A stretch of 8,050 bases of DNA from an uncultured Methylococcaceae bacterium. GTDB taxonomy: Bacteria; Pseudomonadota; Gammaproteobacteria; Methylococcales; Methylomonadaceae. The translations under genes were made by a program, and so were the position numbers. Positions 1 to 5,668 of this stretch are shown here, piece after piece. Positions within the stretch are counted from its first letter, which is position 1, and each line of letters starts with the position of its first letter. The notes beneath the pieces were generated by a model. That model worked only from the letters and a program-made list of their open reading frames with translations. It was not told where the DNA came from and did not search any database. The stretch is taken from NCBI GenBank assembly GCA_903939355.1, contig CAJAHC010000214.1, positions 1 through 8,050 on the forward strand, read 5' to 3'.

Positions 1-10
1 AAATCTAGGG

Positions 11-42
11 CTTTTTTATGCCTGAAATATTTCGGGTCAACC
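11..42 (+). repeat. Direct repeat, copy A (upstream of methyltransferase)
   Basis: A run CTTTTTT, four bases, then a 21-base core (22-42) beginning CTGAAATATT and ending GGGTCAACC. The core recurs at 1277-1297 with one mismatch (position 32 T versus 1287 A), and the CTTTTTT run recurs before it at 1267-1273. In this copy the motif GGGTCAAC is repeated directly at 35-42 and 45-52, followed by TTTAAA, which parallels TTAAA after copy B. The core contains the palindrome GAAATATTTC. The two copies bracket the methyltransferase gene. The bases GGGCTTTTTT at 8-17 could also be the tail of a terminator for a gene left of the window, but its other arm is not visible. Function unknown. Confidence 0.7.
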
Positions 43-227
43 CCGGGTCAACTTTAAAACGTAATACAAGTAAGCTTTAATTCTTTCCAAATAATAAATA
101 CCAAATAAACAGCATCACCAACCCCAACCGCGCCAACAAGTTCGACCTCCATACCCCGTTTTCAGTTTGATGGCTTTGTGATAATTTTAAAAAATTTTTA
201 GCTAAAATAATCGATATTGGATTTTTT

Positions 228-350
228 ATGAATTTGCTTATTAAGTCGACGGTTATTATGCAAGGGCCGGAAAAAATTAATACTGAATATGAAAGATATT
301 CGAAACCGTTTCAGGTATATTCTTTCATGAATTTATATAATGTTACTTGA
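228..350 (+). pseudogene. 40-codon frame, possible remnant of a methyltransferase N-terminus
   Basis: A frame from ATG 228 to TGA 348-350 encodes 40 residues. Residues 20-35 contain RYSKPFQVY, which aligns with RYAETFEVF at residues 12-20 of the downstream methyltransferase (R, Y, F and V identical; several others conservative). This is also the region where HNMT-type enzymes carry a Y...SF..FL pattern before the SAM domain. It could be the surviving start of an older paralogue whose body was deleted, or a chance short ORF. A GGA six bases before the ATG is a poor ribosome site. The resemblance is only about nine residues, so this is weak. Confidence 0.2.
289..328. repeat. Imperfect 40-base palindrome (hairpin)
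   Basis: ATGAAAGA at 289-296 pairs with TCTTTCAT at 321-328. The flanking TAT/ATA bases pair further with small bulges, and the centre is GAAAC-C-GTTTC (302-312). Folded, this gives roughly 18 base pairs with three small bulges and almost no loop. No T-run follows, so it is not an intrinsic terminator. It lies 117 bases before the methyltransferase start and could be an operator-like site, a cruciform, or a scar of a small mobile repeat. Confidence 0.5.
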
Positions 351-444
351 TCCGTAAAAACAAGATAGCTTCAAAACTATTTTTTACTGAAATGATTTAA
401 TAATCAGGTTATGTTGAAAATATGACTCTATACAAAGAAATAGC

Positions 445-1263
445 ATGAAAATACCAGTCTGCTCCTTGAATGAAACTCGTTATGCAGAGACTTTTGAAGT
501 TTTTGTTGAACGATCATTGGAATATCCGCTTATTATTCAAGAACTGGTTTCTGTTATTCATGACTATTTGCAGTCAGGATTCCGAATGCTTGATATCGGT
601 GCAGGAACAGGCCATTTAATAAAAGCACTTAGTGATGAGTCCAGTGTTCGAATAGGAAGTTATACCGCTTTTGAACCTAATCCAAGTCATATTGAAAGTT
701 TGAAAAAAACCTTGGTTGACCTTAATTTCGAAAATTATGATGTTTACACTGAACCTTTTTCACCGGACACTTCCTTAGCAACTAGGTTTGATTTTGTGTT
801 GTTCTCACATAGTTTATACTGGATGCCGGAACCAGTTCGTAGCATGTTGCATGCGGCAAAGCTCATTGATTCGGGTGGGATCGCTATGGCTTTTATTCAG
901 GGGCCTTATGGCGTTCATGCCATGTTTCATTTATTCGAGTCTTGGTTTGAGCGAAGCACGCCGATGTTACAAAATAATGCCATTAGCAGTCATGAATTAA
1001 TTCAAGGATTGCGAGAGCTTGGGGCTGATCCTGAAATGAGAATATTGGCCACCCCTATTGACCTTACAGGACTTTTTGAGCCTGAGCCTGAGGCAAAGTT
1101 AGTTCTTTCGGAGTTGCTTTCATTCTGCCTACAGTTGGAATTTAATTTGTTGCCAGCTCAACAACGAGCAGATATTATTCAATATGTTGAAGGTGGTTGC
1201 GTAGAAAAGGAAGGGAAATTGCTTTGGTATCTTCCCAATGCTGCTGTATATCTAAAATTGTAA
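445..1263 (+). CDS. Class I SAM-dependent methyltransferase, HNMT-like
   Basis: A 272-residue cytoplasmic protein with a Rossmann-fold methyltransferase domain. Motif I is DIGAGTG (residues 50-56), the glycine loop that binds S-adenosylmethionine. FEPNP (76-80) supplies the acidic residue that usually binds the SAM ribose, and FDFVLFSHSLYWM (115-127) is the motif IV region. The N-terminal stretch YAETFEVFVERS (13-24), the lid-like C-terminal half with SSHELIQGLRELG (181-193), and the ending EKEGKLLWYLPNAAVYL (254-270) follow in order the layout of histamine N-methyltransferase, which is close in length (about 290 residues). This suggests a small-molecule N-methyltransferase, but the substrate is not known. 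ATG 445 is the only ATG, GTG or TTG start between the in-frame TGA at 415 and the conserved region; its ribosome site (AAAGAAA) is weak. The gene stands alone on the plus strand between two repeat copies. No frameshift or motif loss is seen. Assignment to class I is firm; the HNMT relationship is from recall. Confidence 0.85.
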   Translation: MKIPVCSLNETRYAETFEVFVERSLEYPLIIQELVSVIHDYLQSGFRMLDIGAGTGHLIKALSDESSVRIGSYTAFEPNPSHIESLKKTLVDLNFENYDVYTEPFSPDTSLATRFDFVLFSHSLYWMPEPVRSMLHAAKLIDSGGIAMAFIQGPYGVHAMFHLFESWFERSTPMLQNNAISSHELIQGLRELGADPEMRILATPIDLTGLFEPEPEAKLVLSELLSFCLQLEFNLLPAQQRADIIQYVEGGCVEKEGKLLWYLPNAAVYLKL

Positions 1264-1266
1264 TAC

Positions 1267-1302
1267 CTTTTTTGCTCTGAAATATTACGGGTCAACCTTA
1301 AA
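1267..1302 (+). repeat. Direct repeat, copy B (downstream of methyltransferase)
   Basis: CTTTTTT (1267-1273), three bases, then the 21-base core 1277-1297, identical to copy A (22-42) except for one base, followed by TTAAA. It begins three bases after the methyltransferase stop codon. Copies A and B are in the same orientation about 1.25 kb apart, so the gene plus one repeat copy has the form of a unit that could be gained or lost by recombination between repeats. The right side of this copy also forms one arm of the inverted repeat at 1283-1370. Confidence 0.7.
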
Positions 1303-1370
1303 GCACTGTCCGATAAGTGTGTCGGCTTTATCTGCATGCATCAGTATCAATATTTCCCGTTGACGTAATA
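1283..1370. repeat. Nested inverted repeats, about 88 nt
   Basis: The outer arms are TATTACGGGTCAAC (1283-1296) and GTTGACGTAATA (1359-1370), which pair over 12 bases with a two-base bulge. Inside, TAAAGC (1299-1304) pairs with GCTTTA (1325-1330), and CCGA (1310-1313) can alternatively pair with TCGG (1322-1325). No T-run follows, so it is not a classic terminator, although it may stabilise the 3' end of the methyltransferase message. Size and shape recall an integron attC site, but the attC core boxes (RYYYAAC and GTTRRRY) are not matched exactly: GGTCAAC and GTTGACG are seen instead. Confidence 0.45.
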
Positions 1371-1399
1371 ACGGATCTGTCATGTTACGCACCTTAGAA

Positions 1400-1636
1400 T
1401 TACATTCTTATTGAATTTGATAGGTCACGATCTGTCGTAAGTCTGTCTGAAAATGCATCATAGATTGGACACAGATTGCCTTTCTCATCCAAGAACCATG
1501 AGCCAGATTCAAAATCAATACGTAGATTAAGTTCACCACGAGATGATTCATTAGTAGAAAAAGTCATGTCTTTGAATTGCCAAGGCGTGTGCAAGCCTAA
1601 CGCCATGCTAAATAAAGTTTCGCTATTCAGAGCCAT
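1400..1636 (-). pseudogene. ISL3-family transposase, N-terminal fragment
   Basis: A 78-residue frame that begins like ISL3 transposases: LFSMALGLHTPWQFKDM (residues 8-24) matches the family pattern of an ALGL..PW start, followed by LNLRIDFESGSWF (36-48) and CPIYD (56-60). The last matches the CPxHD part of the N-terminal zinc-ribbon region. After about residue 60 the expected RTWRHLDFFQH-type continuation is absent and the frame runs into unrelated residues and stops at TAA (1400-1402). Full-length members are roughly 400-550 residues, so the DNA-binding remainder and the DDE catalytic domain are lost. The first zinc-ribbon cysteine pair is not evident, and Y replaces the usual H in CPIYD, a variant that may be family-typical or decay. 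No good ribosome site precedes ATG 1636. It is almost certainly non-functional. Confidence 0.7.
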
Positions 1637-1673
1637 GTTATATAGTGTTACTCGCTATTATTCACATAGAGCC
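1621..1673 (-). repeat. Repeated IS-end motif GGCTCT...AATAGCG
   Basis: On the minus strand the presumed element end reads GGCTCT, eight bases, AATAGCG (1673 to 1653). The same two blocks occur again as GGCTCTGAATAGCG (1634 to 1621), overlapping the first codons of the transposase. Two direct copies 39 bases apart, one terminal and one across the start codon, could be transposase-binding sites that also repress transposase expression. They may also be a coincidence of short sequence. Confidence 0.4.
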
Positions 1674-1744
1674 GTTTTTAAAGAACTAGGCTGCATGTAA
1701 TTTCTTTCAAACTTAAAGTGTAATAGCTGAACCAAGGCTAAAAT

Positions 1745-1753
1745 AAAAGGTGA
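1745..1753 (+). promoter_or_regulatory. Ribosome binding site before the AIPR fragment
   Basis: AAAAGGTGA lies immediately before ATG 1754 and matches the AGGTGA part of the anti-Shine-Dalgarno complement. Only three bases separate AGG from ATG 1754, while the next in-frame ATG at 1763 is 12 bases from it. Neither spacing is ideal, so the start is ambiguous by three codons. An in-frame TGA at 1751-1753 rules out an upstream start. Confidence 0.45.
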
Positions 1754-2332
1754 ATGATTGCTATGAGTGTTATTCCAACAGAAGCTGATTTAGATTTTAA
1801 TGGCGATGAATTGTTCGATAAAAAAATTATCGCTAAAAGTGAACTGCTGTGGTCACAAAAACCACATATCGTGTGTCGAGCTCCAAAAGAATTTATAAAG
1901 ATTTATAAGTCACAATTATATGGAAAGATTGTGAAAAATGGCAGAATTTTAAACGAAATTTACGCAGAAAATGCTGCCGGTAAAGTTCTACTATATGAAT
2001 ACATATTTAGTTTCATTTCTAAATCTGAAGTCTCAATCAAAACATATAAAAGACAAACAGCCGCTTATACCATGGCACATTTATCATACTTGGTTAGTAA
2101 AAGCGGCAAGTTATTAGATTTTATTAAAATCTGTCATGACCAGTCAGTTCTTAAAGAATTGGATCCAATAATTAATGCGACGAGTTTGGTGATTTATAAA
2201 TATATTACCAAAACTAAGGAAGAAATTGGTAATAGATCGGCTTGGCATAAGGAAGAAGATTGCTGGAACAGTGTAAAGGCGTTGCACCTTGATATAAAAA
2301 TACCAGACAGTTTACTTGTTGAAGATCAATAA
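1754..2332 (+). pseudogene. AIPR-family protein, C-terminal fragment
   Basis: A 192-residue frame resembling the C-terminal portion of AIPR proteins (abortive infection phage resistance, Pfam PF10592), which are normally about 550-700 residues. Visible landmarks in order: FDKKIIAKSELLW (21-33), where the family has F.KtDLAK..n.W; QKPHIVCRAPKEF (35-47), matching a KPH.VS.GaqKNF-type block; AAGKVLLYEYIF (74-85), equivalent to the iAKAILF helix; KRQTAAYTMAHLSYLV (99-114), matching y+...vaYTiA.Ls; LLDFIKICHDQSV (119-131), where the family has lDL.kIW..Q; and SAWHKEEDCWNSVKAL (201-like region near 162-177), equivalent to .eWcKKeeCW..vk. The N-terminal two thirds are absent, and the usual C-terminal tail after CW..V seems shortened. 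The reading frame itself is clean and has a ribosome site, so it may still be expressed as a short protein, but I favour a truncated gene. A full AIPR is thought to act in phage defence; no activity can be assigned to this piece. Confidence 0.6.
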
Positions 2333-2463
2333 ACGTTGTGTTTTTAGTTAAGGAAGAGTGGTTGTGTTCGTTGCAAATTGTTACTAGATGATCTTATGCT
2401 TATTAATCGGCTTATTGGCTGAATAATTTTGTAAACAAATCTTAATGTTGATCTACTTTTTAG

Positions 2464-2667
2464 GCCCAAAATAGTGCGTTATTTACTGCAAAAAGAAAGT
2501 TTGATTGGCATTTCGTGAGAGCTACCTCAGAAACTAATGAAGGATAAACTCATGATATTGCGCAGCGCCATATTCTGCGATTCTTAATGTATGAAGTTAT
2601 AAACTCCTTAAAAGGGTTTGATGAGCTTGTAAGAGATGAGAACAATAATGGGCTGCCACCCACCTGA
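2464..2667 (+). pseudogene. Decayed coding stretch with one in-frame stop, unknown family
   Basis: Between the AIPR fragment and hsdR, one plus frame reads as protein-like sequence on both sides of a single TAA at 2545-2547. Before it is AQNSALFTAKRKFDWHFVRA...NEG (2464-2544) and after it HDIAQRHILRFLMYEVINSL...LPPT, ending at TGA 2665-2667. Both parts are in the same phase, rich in charged and helix-forming residues, with no start codon before the first part; TAG lies at 2461-2463. ATG 2587 could start a 26-residue peptide but has no ribosome site. I do not recognise the family. The rest of the 2333-2704 gap, which is AT-rich, shows nothing else except the hairpin at 2662-2686. Confidence 0.3.
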
Positions 2668-2686
2668 GTATATGAATGCCTCAGGT
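2662..2686 (-). terminator. Inverted repeat downstream of hsdR, possible terminator hairpin
   Basis: ACCTGAG (2662-2668) and CTCAGGT (2680-2686) form a perfect 7-bp stem with an 11-base loop, starting 19 bases after the hsdR stop on the minus strand. There is no U-tract after the stem in the minus-strand transcript, so it is not a strong intrinsic terminator. It could protect the 3' end of the operon message or work with Rho. Confidence 0.35.
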
Positions 2687-2704
2687 CACGATAATCTTTT
2701 CACT

Positions 2705-5656
2705 TTAGAGAACCATTTCTATCGGATTAGCTTTCAGTACCTGTGCAATAGTTGAGTCGAACACCCTCTTGAAGTCTGGGTCTGAAGCATAGCGCTTGTA
2801 GAGATCAAGTTCACGCCTCCGCTCTATGCTAATGGCGCTTTGGATCAGTTTTTCTAAGGCTAGCTGCCGATTCTGTATATCAGGATTATCTTCGACTTGT
2901 GCTTTGTAATCAGGATTTTTGATGACATGCTTGGCTATATTGATGAGTTTTACCCGTTGTTCTTCGGGCGTAGCTTCCCATCCTGCGAAATGGCGATCAT
3001 TGAATGCTTTCAAGATTTCATCAAGCGGGTCTTTCTTATCTCCACCCGGAAAATAGCCTCGCAATTTTGGATTTTGTGGTTCCAACTCAGTTTCAGATGA
3101 GTCCAAGCCAATCTCAATGTTCAATTTGGCACGTTCCAAGCCATAGGTAGAAAGGTCTACACTATTCAGCAGTTCATCCAATTTGTCCTGGTCTGGATCT
3201 TTGACCTTGAGCTTTGGGATCAGGAATTTGAGGAACCAATGCAACATTTCCCAGTTCACAATGTTGAATGAGGTGATGGACGCAATTTGTGCATAGATTT
3301 TGACGAACTGCTTGGCCTTGATCTTGAAGTCGATACGCTGTTCATCATCAATATCTGCGTCGAAGCGTTCTACCACTATATCAATGATGGGATGCAATTC
3401 TTCAGCTTCCGCACTGGCAAAAAACTTGTCATTGAAAGCGGTGACCTCAGCCCAGTCGTATATAGTAAAATTATCTAACTCAACCTTGAGGTCATGTAGC
3501 ATATTGACATCAGTAGGTTCGCTGAGCGTGGTGGCCGTGTAGAACGGATCGAAAGCCGCCTTAATGTCTTCTACAGAGTTGTAGAAGTCGAGTACGAAGG
3601 TGTCGGTTTTGCCCAGCTTCCAATAACAACGATTCAGCCGTGACAAAGCCTGAACGGCAAGGACGCCTTGTAGTTTCTTATCTACGTACATGGTGTGCAA
3701 CATGGGCTCATCAAAACCAGTCAGATATTTGTTGGCGACCACTAGAATTTTATAGTCATCCTTTTTGAATTCTTCAGGTAAATCACGAGCGGCAATTCCA
3801 TTGATACTGTCTTCGGTGTATTTAATGCCGTCGACTGTTTTCTCACCTGAAAAGGCAATTAGTACTTTGAATGGCGCTTTGGCTTCTAGTAAGGCCGCAC
3901 GGATAGCAAAAAAATAATGAATAGTACATTCGATGTTCCGAGTTACCACCATTGCTTTAGCTTTGCCTTTCAGTTTTTTGGACTGCCATACTTTTGACAT
4001 GAAGTGATCAACAATGATCTTTGCCTTGACCTCGATAGTCTTGGGACTGGCCTCTACAAAGGCCTTTAGCTTTTTCTGAGCGTTAGCGGTGTTGAATAAC
4101 GGGTTCTCTTGAACCGATTTCTGTACTTCGTAGTAGCTCTTATAGGTAGTGTAGTTGGCCAGCACGTCGAGGATGAACTTCTCTTCAATGGCTTGCTTCA
4201 TCGAATACAGATGAAAGGGATAGAACTTACCATCAGGGCCTTGACGACCAAACTTTTCAAGTGTCGCTGGTTTAGGTGTAGCGGTAAAGGCAAAGTAGCT
4301 AGAATTTTTGCTCATTTTCCGATCACGCATGATCGCCAGGATTTTGTCTTGTAAGTCCTCCGGCTCTTCTTCATCCTCTGAACCCAGAGCAATGTTGAGC
4401 TTATCGGCGGCACTGCCAGATTGGGAAGAGTGAGCCTCATCAATGATCACCGCAAAATTTCGGTCAGTCAGGTCGCAAACTGCATCATAGATGAACGGGA
4501 ATTTCTGTACGGTGGTGATAATGATCTTTTTGCCTAGCTCTAGGTGTGTCTTAAGTTCGGCAGCGCTTTCCGCATGGGCTACAATGTTCTTGGTTTCGGA
4601 AAAGAGTTTGATATTGTCTTTAAGCTGGGTATCTAGGACGCGGCGGTCGGTCACTACTACTACCGAATCAAATACATTTTTTGTACCCGTGTTGTCGTAG
4701 AGTTCAACCAATTGATATGCCAACCAAGTGAGCGAATTTGACTTGCCGGAACCTGCGGAATGATGAATCAGGTAGGTCTGACCAACTCCGTTCTGTTTGG
4801 CGTCAGCAAGTATGCCGAGTACTACATCTCGCTGGTGATAGCGAGGAAAGAACAAAGCACGACGTTCTTTGCCTGTCTTCTTGTCTTTCTCAACGGTGAA
4901 TTTGGCAAACTGCTCAATGATATTGGTTAGGCTTTTTCGGGTCAGAATGTCTTCCCAAAGGTAGGCTGATTTGTGCCCATTCGGATTGACTGGGTTGCCT
5001 TTGCCGTAGTTGTAGCCCTTGTTGAACGGCAAGAAATTACTATCATTTCCGGAAAGCTGGGCGCACATATAGGCTTCGTCCGTGTCTACTGCAAAGTGAA
5101 CCAGACAACGACCAAACTCGAACAAGGGCTCTTTGGGGTCACGGTCAGTCCGGTACTGTTTTATGGCATTGTAAATGTTCTGGCCTGTCCAAGGGTTCTT
5201 GAGCTCTAGCGTGGTCACGGCCAAACCGTTGACAAAGAGCACCATATCTACCGACTTGAGCGTGTCAGTTTGACTGTAATGTACCTGACGGGTAACACTG
5301 AAAATATTGGCTTCGAAGTTGATCAACACCTCGGGATTCAGATCGTTATATGGCAACCGATACAGCAGGTCGAAATGAGCATCATCTATATCCAGGCCTT
5401 TTTTGAGCACCGACAGAACACTGCTTTTTTTGATCCTCTTATTGAGCCGTTCTAGTACTAGGCGTTGCCAGTTAGGTCTATCTTTCAGCTTGGCCAACTC
5501 CTTAGGTTGGGTGGCCTCAAGAAAACCCCAAAACAGCTTGGTATCTATGGCAAACTCCCTATCAAAATCTGACGGGATACCGATATGATAGCCGTCTTTG
5601 ACGAGGGTATTTTCGATGTGGGTTTCGAGTGCTGCTTCGTTTGTTTGGCTGACCAT
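2705..5656 (-). CDS. hsdR: Type I restriction-modification system, restriction subunit HsdR
   Basis: A full-length 983-residue protein: the ATP-driven DNA translocase and endonuclease subunit of a type I restriction enzyme. It acts in the cytoplasm with HsdM and HsdS to cut unmethylated foreign DNA away from the recognition site. The N-terminal PD-(D/E)xK nuclease has its catalytic residues at D137, E151 and K153 (VDMVLF...TLELK). The SF2 helicase core follows: Walker A AGSGKS (301-306), DEAH box (406-409), motif III TATP (458-461), motif V region ANKYLTGFDEP (641-651) and motif VI AVQALSRLNR (667-676). An acidic patch, SEDEEEPED, sits at 426-434. The C-terminal helical region (about 700-983) should bind the methyltransferase core. 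All key residues are present, so the gene looks functional. ATG 5656 is supported by TAAGGA six bases upstream, which overlaps the hsdS stop; only 9 bases separate the genes, so they are cotranscribed and probably translationally coupled. Confidence 0.96.
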   Translation of the reverse strand: MVSQTNEAALETHIENTLVKDGYHIGIPSDFDREFAIDTKLFWGFLEATQPKELAKLKDRPNWQRLVLERLNKRIKKSSVLSVLKKGLDIDDAHFDLLYRLPYNDLNPEVLINFEANIFSVTRQVHYSQTDTLKSVDMVLFVNGLAVTTLELKNPWTGQNIYNAIKQYRTDRDPKEPLFEFGRCLVHFAVDTDEAYMCAQLSGNDSNFLPFNKGYNYGKGNPVNPNGHKSAYLWEDILTRKSLTNIIEQFAKFTVEKDKKTGKERRALFFPRYHQRDVVLGILADAKQNGVGQTYLIHHSAGSGKSNSLTWLAYQLVELYDNTGTKNVFDSVVVVTDRRVLDTQLKDNIKLFSETKNIVAHAESAAELKTHLELGKKIIITTVQKFPFIYDAVCDLTDRNFAVIIDEAHSSQSGSAADKLNIALGSEDEEEPEDLQDKILAIMRDRKMSKNSSYFAFTATPKPATLEKFGRQGPDGKFYPFHLYSMKQAIEEKFILDVLANYTTYKSYYEVQKSVQENPLFNTANAQKKLKAFVEASPKTIEVKAKIIVDHFMSKVWQSKKLKGKAKAMVVTRNIECTIHYFFAIRAALLEAKAPFKVLIAFSGEKTVDGIKYTEDSINGIAARDLPEEFKKDDYKILVVANKYLTGFDEPMLHTMYVDKKLQGVLAVQALSRLNRCYWKLGKTDTFVLDFYNSVEDIKAAFDPFYTATTLSEPTDVNMLHDLKVELDNFTIYDWAEVTAFNDKFFASAEAEELHPIIDIVVERFDADIDDEQRIDFKIKAKQFVKIYAQIASITSFNIVNWEMLHWFLKFLIPKLKVKDPDQDKLDELLNSVDLSTYGLERAKLNIEIGLDSSETELEPQNPKLRGYFPGGDKKDPLDEILKAFNDRHFAGWEATPEEQRVKLINIAKHVIKNPDYKAQVEDNPDIQNRQLALEKLIQSAISIERRRELDLYKRYASDPDFKRVFDSTIAQVLKANPIEMVL

Positions 5657-5662
5657 GCGTTT

Positions 5663-5668
5663 TCCTTA
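5663..5668 (-). promoter_or_regulatory. Ribosome binding site of hsdR overlapping the hsdS stop
   Basis: On the minus strand TAAGGA combines the hsdS stop codon TAA with an AAGGA Shine-Dalgarno sequence, six bases before the hsdR ATG. This arrangement suggests that ribosomes finishing hsdS help start hsdR, tying restriction-subunit synthesis to specificity-subunit synthesis. Confidence 0.7.

Larger units (their letters stand above)
43..444. other. AT-rich region without a convincing gene
   Basis: About 400 bases between repeat copy A and the methyltransferase start. It holds only the 40-codon frame at 228-350 and the palindrome at 289-328, both listed separately. I find no tRNA, no CRISPR and no clear sigma-70 promoter. 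TTGAAA (414-419) and TATACA (429-434) both look like promoter boxes but are only 9 bases apart, so they cannot form one promoter. The methyltransferase promoter must lie somewhere in this stretch, but its position cannot be fixed by eye. Confidence 0.5.
1400..1673 (-). mobile_element. Truncated ISL3-family insertion sequence remnant
   Basis: This segment holds the N-terminus of an ISL3-type transposase (1400-1636) and, upstream of it on the minus strand, a likely element end at 1673 reading GGCTCTATG. ISL3-family elements commonly begin with GGCTCT-like terminal repeats and make 8-bp target duplications in AT-rich sites. The flanking bases here, GTTTTTAA (1674-1681), would suit such a target, but no second copy is seen near 1400. 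The distal roughly 80% of the element is missing, so it cannot move by itself. The boundary near 1400 is approximate. The remnant sits directly before the AIPR fragment, which lacks its N-terminal part, so insertion followed by deletion may have removed both. Confidence 0.6.

Noticed and set aside
414..434. TTGAAA/TATACA as the methyltransferase promoter
   Set aside because: The boxes are only 9 bases apart, too close for sigma-70 recognition.
788..1000. 70-codon frame inside the methyltransferase gene
   Set aside because: Cysteine-rich out-of-frame reading of the SAM methyltransferase; no start signal.
1304..1320. CACTGTCCGATAAGTGT as a terminal repeat of an IS4-type element
   Set aside because: It vaguely resembles some IS ends, but there is no partner repeat and no transposase of that family nearby.
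1283..1370. True integron attC site
   Set aside because: The R boxes do not match the consensus and no integrase or second cassette is visible; kept only as a structural observation.
1476..1700. Plus-strand 74-codon frame over the IS remnant
   Set aside because: It is antisense to the recognisable ISL3 transposase N-terminus and has no family-like sequence of its own.
2897..5588. Several plus-strand open frames of 60-80 codons opposite hsdR
   Set aside because: They are antisense to a clearly coding gene, have no ribosome sites or recognisable motifs, and are best explained as frame shadows.
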